Shown: positions 24,349-30,674, numbered from the stretch's first letter. The stretch is DNA of 33,229 nucleotides from CAYGVT01 sp964353355 (GCA_964353355.1 CAYGVT010000021.1:1-33229), one strand, 5' to 3'. Program-made: numbers and translations. Notes: a model not told the origin generated them from the sequence alone.

Positions 24349-24488
24349 GAGAATTACAGGGGGCGCGCAGAAGCATCGAATTGAAGATGGAGCCCGTATC
24401 CTTTGGTTACGGCTCCTGGTGGGCACCTGTCATGACCCCACCATGGATTCTCACACAACCCCTCAACCCGGCGCCCCCCGTAATCCTC
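24349..24488 (+). ncRNA. Structured ~140-nt RNA element, copy 1
   Basis: The first 18 nt (GAGAATTACAGGGGGCGC) pair with the last (GCGCCCCCCGTAATCCTC) in 16 of 18 positions. Inside are a 9-bp hairpin with one bulge (GGAGCC-C-GTA with TACGGCTCC, ~24390-24417) and a 7-bp hairpin (TGGTGGG with CCCACCA, ~24418-24445), so a three-way junction is plausible. Shared with copy 2: both ends, TATA spacing, total length (140 versus 141) and a 3-prime TCACACAA...CCTCAACCC tract. It is either a stand-alone RNA or the leader of the DUF2080 gene 102 nt downstream. No known family recognised. Confidence 0.6.
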
Positions 24489-24589
24489 CCTTGAGGACCG
24501 CGTTCCGGACCATGGGACATCGGCGGTGTCATCATCGGGAGCGCTACCCGGGACACGCGCCTGGAATGCGCACGCGGCCGAGTGGTACC

Positions 24590-24751
24590 ATGCGATGCCT
24601 GACCGTCCGCCAGAACGAGCTGCACCTCGAGGACGAGGTCGAGACCGTCTTCGAGAAGACCGTGACCAGGTTCGGCAGCGGGGCCAAGGTCGACTGCCCG
24701 CGGCAGTACCTCGGAAGGAGGGTCTACGTCATCGTCCGCAAGGAGGAGTGA
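24590..24751 (+). CDS. DUF2080 transposon-associated small protein
   Basis: A 53 aa protein ending in the DUF2080 pattern: EDEVETVFEKTVTRFGSGAK, then VDCPRQYLGRRVYVIVRKEE. DUF2080 proteins are AbrB-like in size and in archaea are reported as transposon-encoded. Here no transposase is near; instead the gene lies between the two RNA elements. Start ATG 24590 is preferred to ATG 24566 because the conserved region begins just after it; there is no strong ribosome binding site. Confidence 0.7.
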   Translation: MRCLTVRQNELHLEDEVETVFEKTVTRFGSGAKVDCPRQYLGRRVYVIVRKEE

Positions 24752-24790
24752 GACGCCAGCCAGGGGCCTCCCCGCGGACACGCCATCACG

Positions 24791-24799
24791 ATTATATAC
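24791..24799 (+). promoter_or_regulatory. TATA box of RNA element 2
   Basis: ATTATATAC starts exactly 30 nt before the paired 5-prime end at 24821, as in copy 1. A second A/T stretch (CCATATAATC, 24807-24816) lies between and is absent from copy 1. Confidence 0.6.
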
Positions 24800-24820
24800 T
24801 GCGGGGCCATATAATCGCCC

Positions 24821-24961
24821 GAGGATTACCGGGGGCGCGTCGATGCATGGATTCAGAGGATGTGCCCATCTCCCGCTGGTTAGTGCCTGGATGGGCGCAT
24901 CATATGCCTCCTGTCAAGGAAAATCACACAATCCTCAACCCTCGCGCCCCCTGTAATTCTC
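24821..24961 (+). ncRNA. Structured ~140-nt RNA element, copy 2
   Basis: Ends GAGGATTACCGGGGGCGCG and CGCGCCCCCTGTAATTCTC pair in 18 of 19 positions. The core is a 12-bp hairpin (GATGTGCCCATC with GATGGGCGCATC, ~24859-24900), different in sequence from copy 1 although the outer stem is kept, so structure rather than sequence appears conserved. The NYN nuclease gene starts 27 nt after the element, so it may be a structured 5-prime leader, an RNA substrate or a guide-like RNA. Confidence 0.6.
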
Positions 24962-24987
24962 CCCCCAATCCCCAGGATGGTCCCCCC

Positions 24988-25557
24988 ATGCTCGTCACCG
25001 AGAACCCGGACGACCGCGTGATGGTGTTCATCGACCTCGCCAACGCGCTCGGGGCCGTCCAGCCCAAGGAGTCCACAGGCCTGCGGCTCGACTTCTACCG
25101 CCTGGTCAAGGAGCTCGTGGGCCCGCGGCGCCTCATGGGCGCGTACGTCTTCGACGCCGTCCACACCACCGACAGGTCCGTGGACGTCCCCAAGCGCCGC
25201 CTCCTGGACGCCCTCCGGTACCTGGGCTTCCGCGTCGTCGCCAGGGAGGTCTCCCTCGCCGAGGGCGAGCAGAAGGAGGTGGACATCGCCCTCGCCACCG
25301 AGATGCTCGCGGGAGCCTTCCGCGACGCCTACGACGTGGCCATCCTGGTCTCGGGCGACCGCGACTTCGTGCCCGCCGTCGAGCGCGTCCGCGCCGAGGG
25401 GAGGCGCGTCGAGGTCGCGTTCTTCACGGGCGCGTCGGCGCCCGACCAGTCCTCGTCGTTCTCCCACCACCTGCAGAAGGTGGCCGACCGCGTTCACGAC
25501 CTGGACGCGCTGCCCGTCCTCCAGGTCGTCGGCATCCGCCCGGAGGCGGTCCCGTGA
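24988..25557 (+). CDS. NYN-domain (LabA/PIN-like) ribonuclease
   Basis: A 189 aa protein. NYN landmarks are the first strand VMVFIDLANAL (D16, N19), the central EQKEVDIALATEML acid-bearing helix and the last acidic strand AILVSGDRDFVPAVERVR. NYN domains are metal-dependent RNases of the PIN superfamily. ATG 24988 follows RNA element 2 by 27 nt, and the frame upstream only covers that RNA. Its stop overlaps the next gene as GTGA, so the nuclease is made together with a coiled-coil partner. A toxin/defence or RNA-processing role is inferred. Confidence 0.8.
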   Translation: MLVTENPDDRVMVFIDLANALGAVQPKESTGLRLDFYRLVKELVGPRRLMGAYVFDAVHTTDRSVDVPKRRLLDALRYLGFRVVAREVSLAEGEQKEVDIALATEMLAGAFRDAYDVAILVSGDRDFVPAVERVRAEGRRVEVAFFTGASAPDQSSSFSHHLQKVADRVHDLDALPVLQVVGIRPEAVP

Positions 25558-26507
25558 GCCCGGAGCCCCCGCGCAAGGACGTCGCGGGCGCGCCTCTCGG
25601 CCCCGAGGTCGAATCCGCCCTCGGCGACGTCGTGGAGTCGCTGGAGCTTCTCACCTTCTTCAAGAACCCCGATAAGATGCGCACCGACCCCGTGGCCCGC
25701 CACCCCCTGGACGGGCTCATCGTGTTCCCCGACAAGAGGAAGCAGGGCGCCGTCATCAAGCCGGGCGAGACCTACTTCTGCGAGGTCACGACGCACGACA
25801 CGAGCGCGGGGTCCACCATCCACTACGCGAACCCCGTCGTCCGCGTGGACCCGAGCTTCATGTTCGACCTCAGGCCCGACCAGGTCGGGAGGCTCGTCGA
25901 CGCGCTGCTGGAGACCTCGAAGGAGCCGCTCCTCGAGCAGGCCCGCGCCCAGATCAGGGCCCAGGTCGAGCGGGCTGTCAAGGCCGACATGGACGGCCTC
26001 GGCCGCGAGCGCGACGAGGCGCGCGCCGCCCTCGACGAGGCGCGCGCGTCCCTCGGCCGCGCCGGGGAGGAGGTCGCGCGCCTCCGCCTCGAGGCCATCG
26101 GCCTCGCGGAGCGCGTGCGGGAGCTCGAGGCGCGGGACGGGGCCGGGGCGGCGCCCCCGTCCACGGCCGGCGCCGCGGCCCCGCCCGCGGCCGCCGCGGC
26201 CCCGCCCACCTCGGGGGGCGTCGCCTGGCCGCAGGTGGAGGGGCCCGAGGCGCTGGCGTTCCCGGTCCACCGCCCCTCGCCCGAGCACCTCGAGTCCACA
26301 CGGCTCTCCTACGGGAGGTACTTCGTCCACGTCTCGCCCGACCGCCGGGTGCTGCTCGTGAGGCCCCACCCCGACGGGAACCTGCCCGCCGTCGGCGGGC
26401 GGCTCTCCGTCCCCTCCCTGGGCCTGCTCAGGCCCTTCTCTGGGCCCGAGGACCTCGCCGCCCGCACCGACCCGAGGACGGGCGGGCTGCTCGTGGACAT
26501 CTCGTGA
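25554..26507 (+). CDS. Coiled-coil partner of the NYN nuclease
   Basis: A 317 aa protein from GTG 25554 (GTGA overlap). Residues ~25-115 form a globular domain with strands (YFCEVTTHDTSAG, NPVVRVDPSFMFDL); ~125-200 is a coiled coil rich in Ala/Glu/Arg; ~200-225 is an Ala/Pro linker; the final ~90 residues are a second globular domain (RYFVHVSPDRRVLLVRP). Neither domain is recognised. The coupling suggests a regulator or targeting subunit for the nuclease. Confidence 0.6.
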   Translation: MSPEPPRKDVAGAPLGPEVESALGDVVESLELLTFFKNPDKMRTDPVARHPLDGLIVFPDKRKQGAVIKPGETYFCEVTTHDTSAGSTIHYANPVVRVDPSFMFDLRPDQVGRLVDALLETSKEPLLEQARAQIRAQVERAVKADMDGLGRERDEARAALDEARASLGRAGEEVARLRLEAIGLAERVRELEARDGAGAAPPSTAGAAAPPAAAAAPPTSGGVAWPQVEGPEALAFPVHRPSPEHLESTRLSYGRYFVHVSPDRRVLLVRPHPDGNLPAVGGRLSVPSLGLLRPFSGPEDLAARTDPRTGGLLVDIS

Positions 26508-26598
26508 GGCCGCGTGCGGGCGGGACCGCCTCTGCGCCGAGGTCGCATGGCGCGCTGGCGCTCCCGGGGAGACCTCTCCACCGCCCCTATCATGGCAA

Positions 26599-26624
26599 GG
26601 CCGGCGCGCGCGTGCGCGCCGGCC
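26599..26624. repeat. 26-nt island hairpin, copy 6
   Basis: Perfect arms GGCCGGCGCGC and GCGCGCCGGCC, here with loop GCGT. Left flank CATGGCAAGGCC. It is 91 nt after the plus-strand gene and 44 nt beyond the stop of cassette F. Confidence 0.85.
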
Positions 26625-26668
26625 GCGCAGCGTTCCTCGTGTGCGATCGGAGTACTTCATCCTACCGA

Positions 26669-27175
26669 TCACGCCCACCGCCCCATCTCCCCCCTCACCC
26701 TCCTCATCCACCTCGCTGCCTCCCACCTCATCCTCCTGTCCACCCGCCGGCACCTCCCCGCCCGCTCCGGGCACCGCACCGCCACCCTCAGGCACAGACC
26801 GGCCCTCCCCGGCATCTCCACCCCCCGCAGCCCCCCGAGGACCGCCAGGGGCTCCTCGTCGAGGTAGAGCCCCCACGCCGCCCTCTCGAGGGCCCGCTCG
26901 GCCGTCGGCCGCGAGGCCCTCCACCTGGCCGCCTCGTCGAGGAGGGCGACGGCGCACAGGCCCGCGAGCAGGGCGATGGCCCACCGGCGCAGCCCGTCGC
27001 TCGCGGCGAGGATGACGGCCAGGGACGCGACGGAGAGCGTCATGACGAGGACCGGGAGGAGGTCCGGTCGCGGGCTCGGGGCAGGCCCGTCGGCGGGCCA
27101 CTCCATGTCCACCTCGGGCGCCCGGCGTGGGGGCCGGCGGGCCATCTGCCCCCGCGGGCGGGTCTCCGGGCTCAA
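26669..27175 (-). CDS. Cassette two-helix membrane protein, copy F
   Basis: A 168 aa protein from TTG 27175, overlapping the regulator stop as TTGA. Helices at residues ~39-57 and ~61-80; then AAWGLYLDEEP, EMPGRAGLCL, AGRCRR and MRWEAARW. A frameshift in the regulator puts the two frames in register, so an unbroken 218-codon frame runs from 27325; I regard that fusion as accidental. A functional product needs start-codon use at TTG without coupling to an intact upstream gene. Confidence 0.6.
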   Translation of the reverse strand: MSPETRPRGQMARRPPRRAPEVDMEWPADGPAPSPRPDLLPVLVMTLSVASLAVILAASDGLRRWAIALLAGLCAVALLDEAARWRASRPTAERALERAAWGLYLDEEPLAVLGGLRGVEMPGRAGLCLRVAVRCPERAGRCRRVDRRMRWEAARWMRRVRGEMGRWA

Positions 27176-27325
27176 TCCTTCGCACGTATCAGGAGCAGCT
27201 TCCCGTCCTCGAGCCTCCACTCCATCACGTCGCCCTTCTGCAGGGCCCGGACGCGGGGGAGCAGGACAGGGAGGGGACCTTCCCTGGGACGATGGGCACG
27301 GACAAGACGTCATTCGCATGGACAT
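27172..27325 (-). pseudogene. Frameshifted AbrB-like regulator, cassette F
   Basis: 154 bp long against 156 for intact copies. The C-terminal half (LQKGDVMEWRLEDGKLLLIR, then AKD and stop) is in the correct frame, but the N-terminal part is out of frame and poorly matching (MSMRMTSC for MSNRV). Promoter box and TATA survive. The DNA-binding function is lost. Confidence 0.65.
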
Positions 27326-27344
27326 ATTGGATATGATGGCGGAT

Positions 27345-27384
27345 TGAATATATATACCCCCTCGCCGGGGGTCAGCGAAAGTGG
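27345..27384 (-). promoter_or_regulatory. Cassette F promoter with conserved box
   Basis: Box CCCACTTTCGCTGACCCC (minus strand, 27367-27384) followed by TATA (GTATATATATTC, ~27346-27357). It is kept although the regulator gene behind it is broken. Confidence 0.6.
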
Positions 27385-27474
27385 GGGGTGCCAGTGTACG
27401 GCGCCGAACCTCCTCACGGGAACCCCGGCGACGGCTCTCCCGGGGTTACGATTGATCGCCCGTGTCACATGCGA

Positions 27475-27500
27475 GGGCGGCGCGCGTGTGCGCGCCGGCC
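27475..27500. repeat. Hairpin copy 7, degenerate
   Basis: GGGCGGCGCGC, loop GTGT, GCGCGCCGGCC: one mismatch in 11. It lies ~90 nt upstream of the cassette F promoter box. Confidence 0.65.
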
Positions 27501-27615
27501 GAGCACCGTCGTCGTCCGGGGTGTTGTCACGGGGACTCCCCGACCGTCCGGCGGCGTCCCCCCCCCCCCCACCGCAATCCTAATATTGGAACCACCATCA
27601 TATCCGCACGATACT

Positions 27616-27777
27616 ATGGCCCGCCGCGTCCGCGTCCAGCAGCTCCCGAACGGCCAGTTCGTCGTGACCATCCCCAAGGCGCTCGCGGAGGCCATCGGCT
27701 TCCGCAAGGGCGAGGAGGTCCAGTGGTCCCTCGAGAAGGAGGCGCTCGTCCTGAGGCGGCTCACGAGGAAGAGGTAG
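27616..27777 (+). CDS. SpoVT/AbrB-type DNA-binding protein, solitary plus-strand copy
   Basis: A 53 aa protein: MARRVRVQQLPNGQFVVTIP, then KALAEAIGFRKGEEVQW and SLEKEALVLRRLTRKR. It is a relative of the cassette regulators but on the opposite strand, without a membrane partner and without the conserved box. A 13-C run lies ~46 nt upstream, next to a TATA-like CTAATATTGG. It might regulate itself or the nearby modules. Confidence 0.75.
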   Translation: MARRVRVQQLPNGQFVVTIPKALAEAIGFRKGEEVQWSLEKEALVLRRLTRKR

Positions 27778-27875
27778 GCGCCCCCTGCATCGGCCTCCAA
27801 ATGATCATCATCACATCATCGACCTCATACAATGCCGATACGGAAATCCATTTCCCACCCCCCGAGGCACCCCAT

Positions 27876-28052
27876 ATGCCAAAACGCGGCCGTGACATCG
27901 GCTACGCCCGGTTCGTCTGCCCCCGATGCGGCCACGGCGTCCCCGCGACGTGGCGCAAGCGCACCAAGATGTACGAGGGCAAGTGCAACCACTGCGGGTA
28001 CTGGCAGAAGTTCCTCAGGCCCAACTCGCCGGCGGTGCAGACGCTCGGGTAG
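27876..28052 (+). CDS. Zinc-ribbon mini-protein, copy 2
   Basis: A 58 aa protein, MPKRGRDIGYARFVCPRC, second knuckle CNHCG, end AVQTLG. It is near identical to the product at 12851-13027, and upstream (CCCGAGGCACCC) and downstream DNA are also conserved up to the hairpin (85 nt later). A nucleic-acid-binding role is likely from the zinc ribbon and basic centre; nothing more can be said. Confidence 0.7.
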   Translation: MPKRGRDIGYARFVCPRCGHGVPATWRKRTKMYEGKCNHCGYWQKFLRPNSPAVQTLG

Positions 28053-28137
28053 GGGGATCATACACCCCTGCCCAGGGAGAACGGCTCGTGGCATCGGAGA
28101 TCCAAGTGCATCTTTCCCACGAACCCTCTCTTTGCGA

Positions 28138-28163
28138 GGCTGGCACGCGTGTGCGCGCCGGCC
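28138..28163. repeat. Hairpin copy 8, degenerate
   Basis: GGCTGGCACGC, loop GTGT, GCGCGCCGGCC: two changed bases in the left arm. The right flank CGCGCAGC is retained. Confidence 0.65.
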
Positions 28164-28230
28164 GCGCAGCCCGCCTCCCGAGAGAGATAAAGTTGATGAA
28201 TGACCATGCTCATCAGGTAAAATATTAATA

Positions 28231-28494
28231 ATGGGTGCTGGATATATCAAGTGGCAAGAACAGAGCCATAAACCCGGCTCGCGCTGGAGGCGACGCATGA
28301 CCCAAGAGTTCGAGGCGTACCTGTCCATCGACTCTCATCGGTACGAGGGCGATTGGATCGCCCTGCTAGGGGACATCATCGTTGCCCATGGCAGGGACCT
28401 GCGCGCTGTATACGCCGAGGCGCTCGAGAGGTGCCCGGGCAAGACCCCCCTCTTCACGAAGGTCCCAGAGAGCGACGAGACGCTCATCCTCTGA
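28231..28494 (+). CDS. DUF5678 protein of retropepsin module 2
   Basis: An 87 aa protein. The DUF5678 core is plain: HRYEGDWIALLGDIIVAHGR, a helix (AVYAEALERCPGK) and TPLFTKVPESDETLIL. ATG 28231 follows a TATA-like AAAATATTAAT directly, so a leaderless or internal start (ATG 28297, MTQEFEAYL) is as likely. The protease gene begins 19 nt after the stop. DUF5678 function is unknown. Confidence 0.7.
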   Translation: MGAGYIKWQEQSHKPGSRWRRRMTQEFEAYLSIDSHRYEGDWIALLGDIIVAHGRDLRAVYAEALERCPGKTPLFTKVPESDETLIL

Positions 28495-28513
28495 TGCCTG
28501 GTGATGTTGCTCG

Positions 28514-28990
28514 ATGCCACCGGCCTATCGGGGAGTTCGCCGCAGGAAACGGGTCTGCTTCAGATATGCGAAGGAGACGTGGCAGGGGAAGCTCCGGGCC
28601 AGACCGAGGATCGAGGCCGTCCTGCGCAGCTGGACGAAACAGATGCGCACGCTTCTGCTCATCGATTCAGGGGCGGACATCTCGTTCCTCCCTGCCGCCG
28701 TGGCCGATATATTAGGGCTCGAGCTCTCCGAGGAGAAGCATCGCAGCCGTGGTGTCTCTGGTTGGTTCGAGACGCGGACCGGGAAATGCGACATCACCCT
28801 CCGGTCCACCGGCGGGACGATTGAACTGAAGGACGTGCCAGTGCTCGTCCCGGTGGAGGACCCGAAGGATGCCGGTGACACGGTCATGGACTACTGTCTC
28901 CTGGGAAGGTCCCCCCTCTTCGACCTATACCACGTGACCTTCAAGCAGCACGAGGGGCGCATCATCCTCACGAGGGCTCGCCGAGGCTAG
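28514..28990 (+). CDS. Retropepsin-like aspartic protease, copy 2
   Basis: A 158 aa protein. Catalytic motif LLLIDSGADISFLP (D51-S52-G53), a flap-like region (RGVSGWFETRTGKCDITL) and the hydrophobic-G-R-S ending (YCLLGRSPLFDLY) typical of single-domain clan AA proteases that dimerise. It is diverged from copy 1 but in the same DUF5678 plus protease order. The substrate is unknown; a self-cleaving or partner-cleaving control module is a guess. Confidence 0.75.
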   Translation: MPPAYRGVRRRKRVCFRYAKETWQGKLRARPRIEAVLRSWTKQMRTLLLIDSGADISFLPAAVADILGLELSEEKHRSRGVSGWFETRTGKCDITLRSTGGTIELKDVPVLVPVEDPKDAGDTVMDYCLLGRSPLFDLYHVTFKQHEGRIILTRARRG

Positions 28991-29077
28991 GCATGCAGTG
29001 TCCATCCGTGCTGCTGGGCAAGGATTCCAGCGGTGCTCCATCGGCCTCACCCGACCAAGAAGGGGTTGGGGTAAAAG

Positions 29078-29305
29078 TTGGGGGAAAGGTTGGGGGAAAG
29101 GTCGGGTGATAACGAAGGAAAGATACTATCCCTCCTCGAGGAGGACCCCCACCTGACGATACCTCTGATTGCGGCCTCCCTGGACATCAGCGAGACCGCC
29201 GTCGAGAAGAACATCAAGAAACTGAAGGATAAGGGCTTGCTCAAGCGTGTAGGTCCCGCGAAGGGTGGGCGCTGGGCGGTGAAGAGCGAGAGCGACGACC
29301 GATGA
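29078..29305 (+). CDS. Winged-helix domain protein, probably a gene fragment
   Basis: A 75 aa protein: repeats of LGER, then KILSLLEEDPHLTIPLIAAS and NIKKLKDKGLLKRVGPAKGG, RWAV. This is the C-terminal wHTH common at the end of AlbA_2/ATP-binding (COG2865-like) or Fic proteins, where LGEKLGE repeats precede it. An in-frame TAA just before 29078 cuts off any larger protein, so it is a remnant or a stand-alone regulator. TTG start. Confidence 0.5.
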   Translation: MGERLGERSGDNEGKILSLLEEDPHLTIPLIAASLDISETAVEKNIKKLKDKGLLKRVGPAKGGRWAVKSESDDR

Positions 29306-29504
29306 TGCGATGGTCTTGCCCGGAACGGCATCAGGTACGTGATGGCCCGATCGGGTTCATTGCTGGATTCACGGACAGTTCCACATTCGTCCTACCCCGG
29401 TCACCGCCCCTCTGCCTTGTCGCCAGGCGCACGATGAGATTGTATGGAGGATAGGGTAGCCCCGGCAATGGCGAAAAGACACCCCCAATCTACTATCATA
29501 GCGC
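29306..29504. other. Intergenic, nothing identified
   Basis: About 200 bp between the winged-helix ORF and the cassette relic. No coding frame with good composition, RNA or repeat was noticed. Confidence 0.35.
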
Positions 29505-29680
29505 GGCTGGCGCAGCCGGCCGCGCAGCGTTCCTCCGTCGTCATCACACCCGCCATCAAGAATCCAACGGACCCCGTTCATCGCTCCATCTCCCCCCTCG
29601 CCCTCCTCACCCACCTCGCCGCCTCCCTCCTCATCCCCCTCTCCAGCCTCCTGCACCTCCCCGCCCCCTCCAATACTCGA
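29505..29680 (-). repeat. Cassette 3-prime relic joined to HNH-like gene
   Basis: A collapsed hairpin (GGCTGGCGCAGCCGGCC), the flank CGCGCAGCGTTCCTCCG, then ~29577-29670 closely matching the 3-prime end of copy D (13196-13290). At ~29671 the match stops and the HNH-like gene begins, so its last codons come from cassette DNA. Confidence 0.7.
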
Positions 29681-30506
29681 ACTCCGCAACCCCCCTGTCG
29701 AACTCACCGCCCTCTCGCAGGAAACGGTCGTACTCGAGTATCACCGCCCAAAACTCATCCTCCGAGAGGGCCGTCTTCATCGCGTTCACCCACGCCGCGG
29801 CGACGACGACCATGTTCCTGTCGCCGGGGATACGATGGTCGAAGTGGATGTACCAGGGGCTCTTTCTGTCCCGGTCGTCCAGCACCAAACCCGTATAATG
29901 GCAGACGAAGCCCCCCCACACGGGGTCCCAGGCCCTTCTCAACGCATCCGCGTGCGGGATGTGCTCGTCGCTGTCGAAGATGATGAGGCCACGGCAACGG
30001 GAGCAGTAGATGGAATGCCTGACGGACCGCTCTCCGCAGACCGCACAGTCCGAGTACGGTCTGGGCGTCCGCTCCTCCGGCCATAGGCGACTGCCTGGCG
30101 GGGGGGACGGGCGGGTTGGCACCGCCGCCGCCCAGTAGATGAACGGGACCACGCCCCTGTCGAATGGCTCACCGGCACGGTGGGACGCGAGCTCCTCGAT
30201 GACCCTGGGGAACTCCTCTGGCCCGATGACGCCCTTCATCCGGTTGAACAGCTCCGAGCTGACGACGAGCCTCGAGGCCCTCTCAGGGACGAGATGGTCG
30301 AAGCATAGGTTGAACGGGTCGGCGTTGTCCCTCTCCCCCAGGACGACGCTGGACCAACGACAGCGGAACGCGTCGACCGACCGGTCATACGCCTCGATGA
30401 GCGCTGCGCGGCGCTTGAGGAACTCGTCCCTCCTGACAAGGAGGCGGCAGCGGCCGCAGTAGATCGACCGTGGCCTGGCGCGCCTCTGGCAGACGACGCA
30501 CTTCAT
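29631..30506 (-). CDS. Duplicated zinc-finger/HNH-like protein, copy 2 (chimeric C-terminus)
   Basis: A 291 aa protein from ATG 30506 (MKCVVCQRRARPRSIYCGRC). Both halves match the 1883-2737 product: zinc finger, VVLGERD or LVLDDRD strand, FDH motif, then LFNRMK or WVNAMK. The end EFEYWRGRGGAGGWRGG replaces the native FRYWRRTRRTSA because the gene is spliced into a cassette relic at ~29671. The catalytic core is intact, so activity may survive. HNH-type nuclease is a fold guess from FDH plus Asn. Confidence 0.5.
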   Translation of the reverse strand: MKCVVCQRRARPRSIYCGRCRLLVRRDEFLKRRAALIEAYDRSVDAFRCRWSSVVLGERDNADPFNLCFDHLVPERASRLVVSSELFNRMKGVIGPEEFPRVIEELASHRAGEPFDRGVVPFIYWAAAVPTRPSPPPGSRLWPEERTPRPYSDCAVCGERSVRHSIYCSRCRGLIIFDSDEHIPHADALRRAWDPVWGGFVCHYTGLVLDDRDRKSPWYIHFDHRIPGDRNMVVVAAAWVNAMKTALSEDEFWAVILEYDRFLREGGEFDRGVAEFEYWRGRGGAGGWRGG

Positions 30507-30674
30507 AGTTACCAATCCTACGGGCTGGGGATATCCGCGGAGCGTCCGCAGAACTGAGCATGATTGGGCATGGAGGACAGAAAAACCTTTGCCAATCGAT
30601 TCCCTGAGAGTTTTCGATTACCGCGATTTCCAGGTCCCCCCGTAGGCGACGACCGACCGCCCATAGTGCAACGC

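Noticed and set aside
24349..24961. SRP RNA, 5S rRNA or H/ACA RNA for the two RNA elements
   Set aside because: Length (~140 nt), missing conserved SRP or 5S loops and no convincing ACA box at the correct 3-prime distance; no box C/D motifs.
25494..27185. 563-codon open frame on the minus strand
   Set aside because: It runs antisense through the NYN partner gene, the hairpin and out of frame through the cassette F membrane gene; long antisense frames are common at this GC.
26669..27325. AbrB-membrane fusion protein of 218 codons
   Set aside because: The fused part is the AbrB gene read in a wrong frame; a 2-nt deletion explains it.
2774..28163. Hairpins as classical integron attC sites
   Set aside because: They lack the GTTRRRY/RYYYAAC cores and are much shorter than attC; no integrase is visible. 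The module analogy is kept only as a hypothesis.
2774..29530. Hairpins as a CRISPR array
   Set aside because: Copies are 0.6 to 8.7 kb apart, not regularly spaced, with genes between them and no cas genes.
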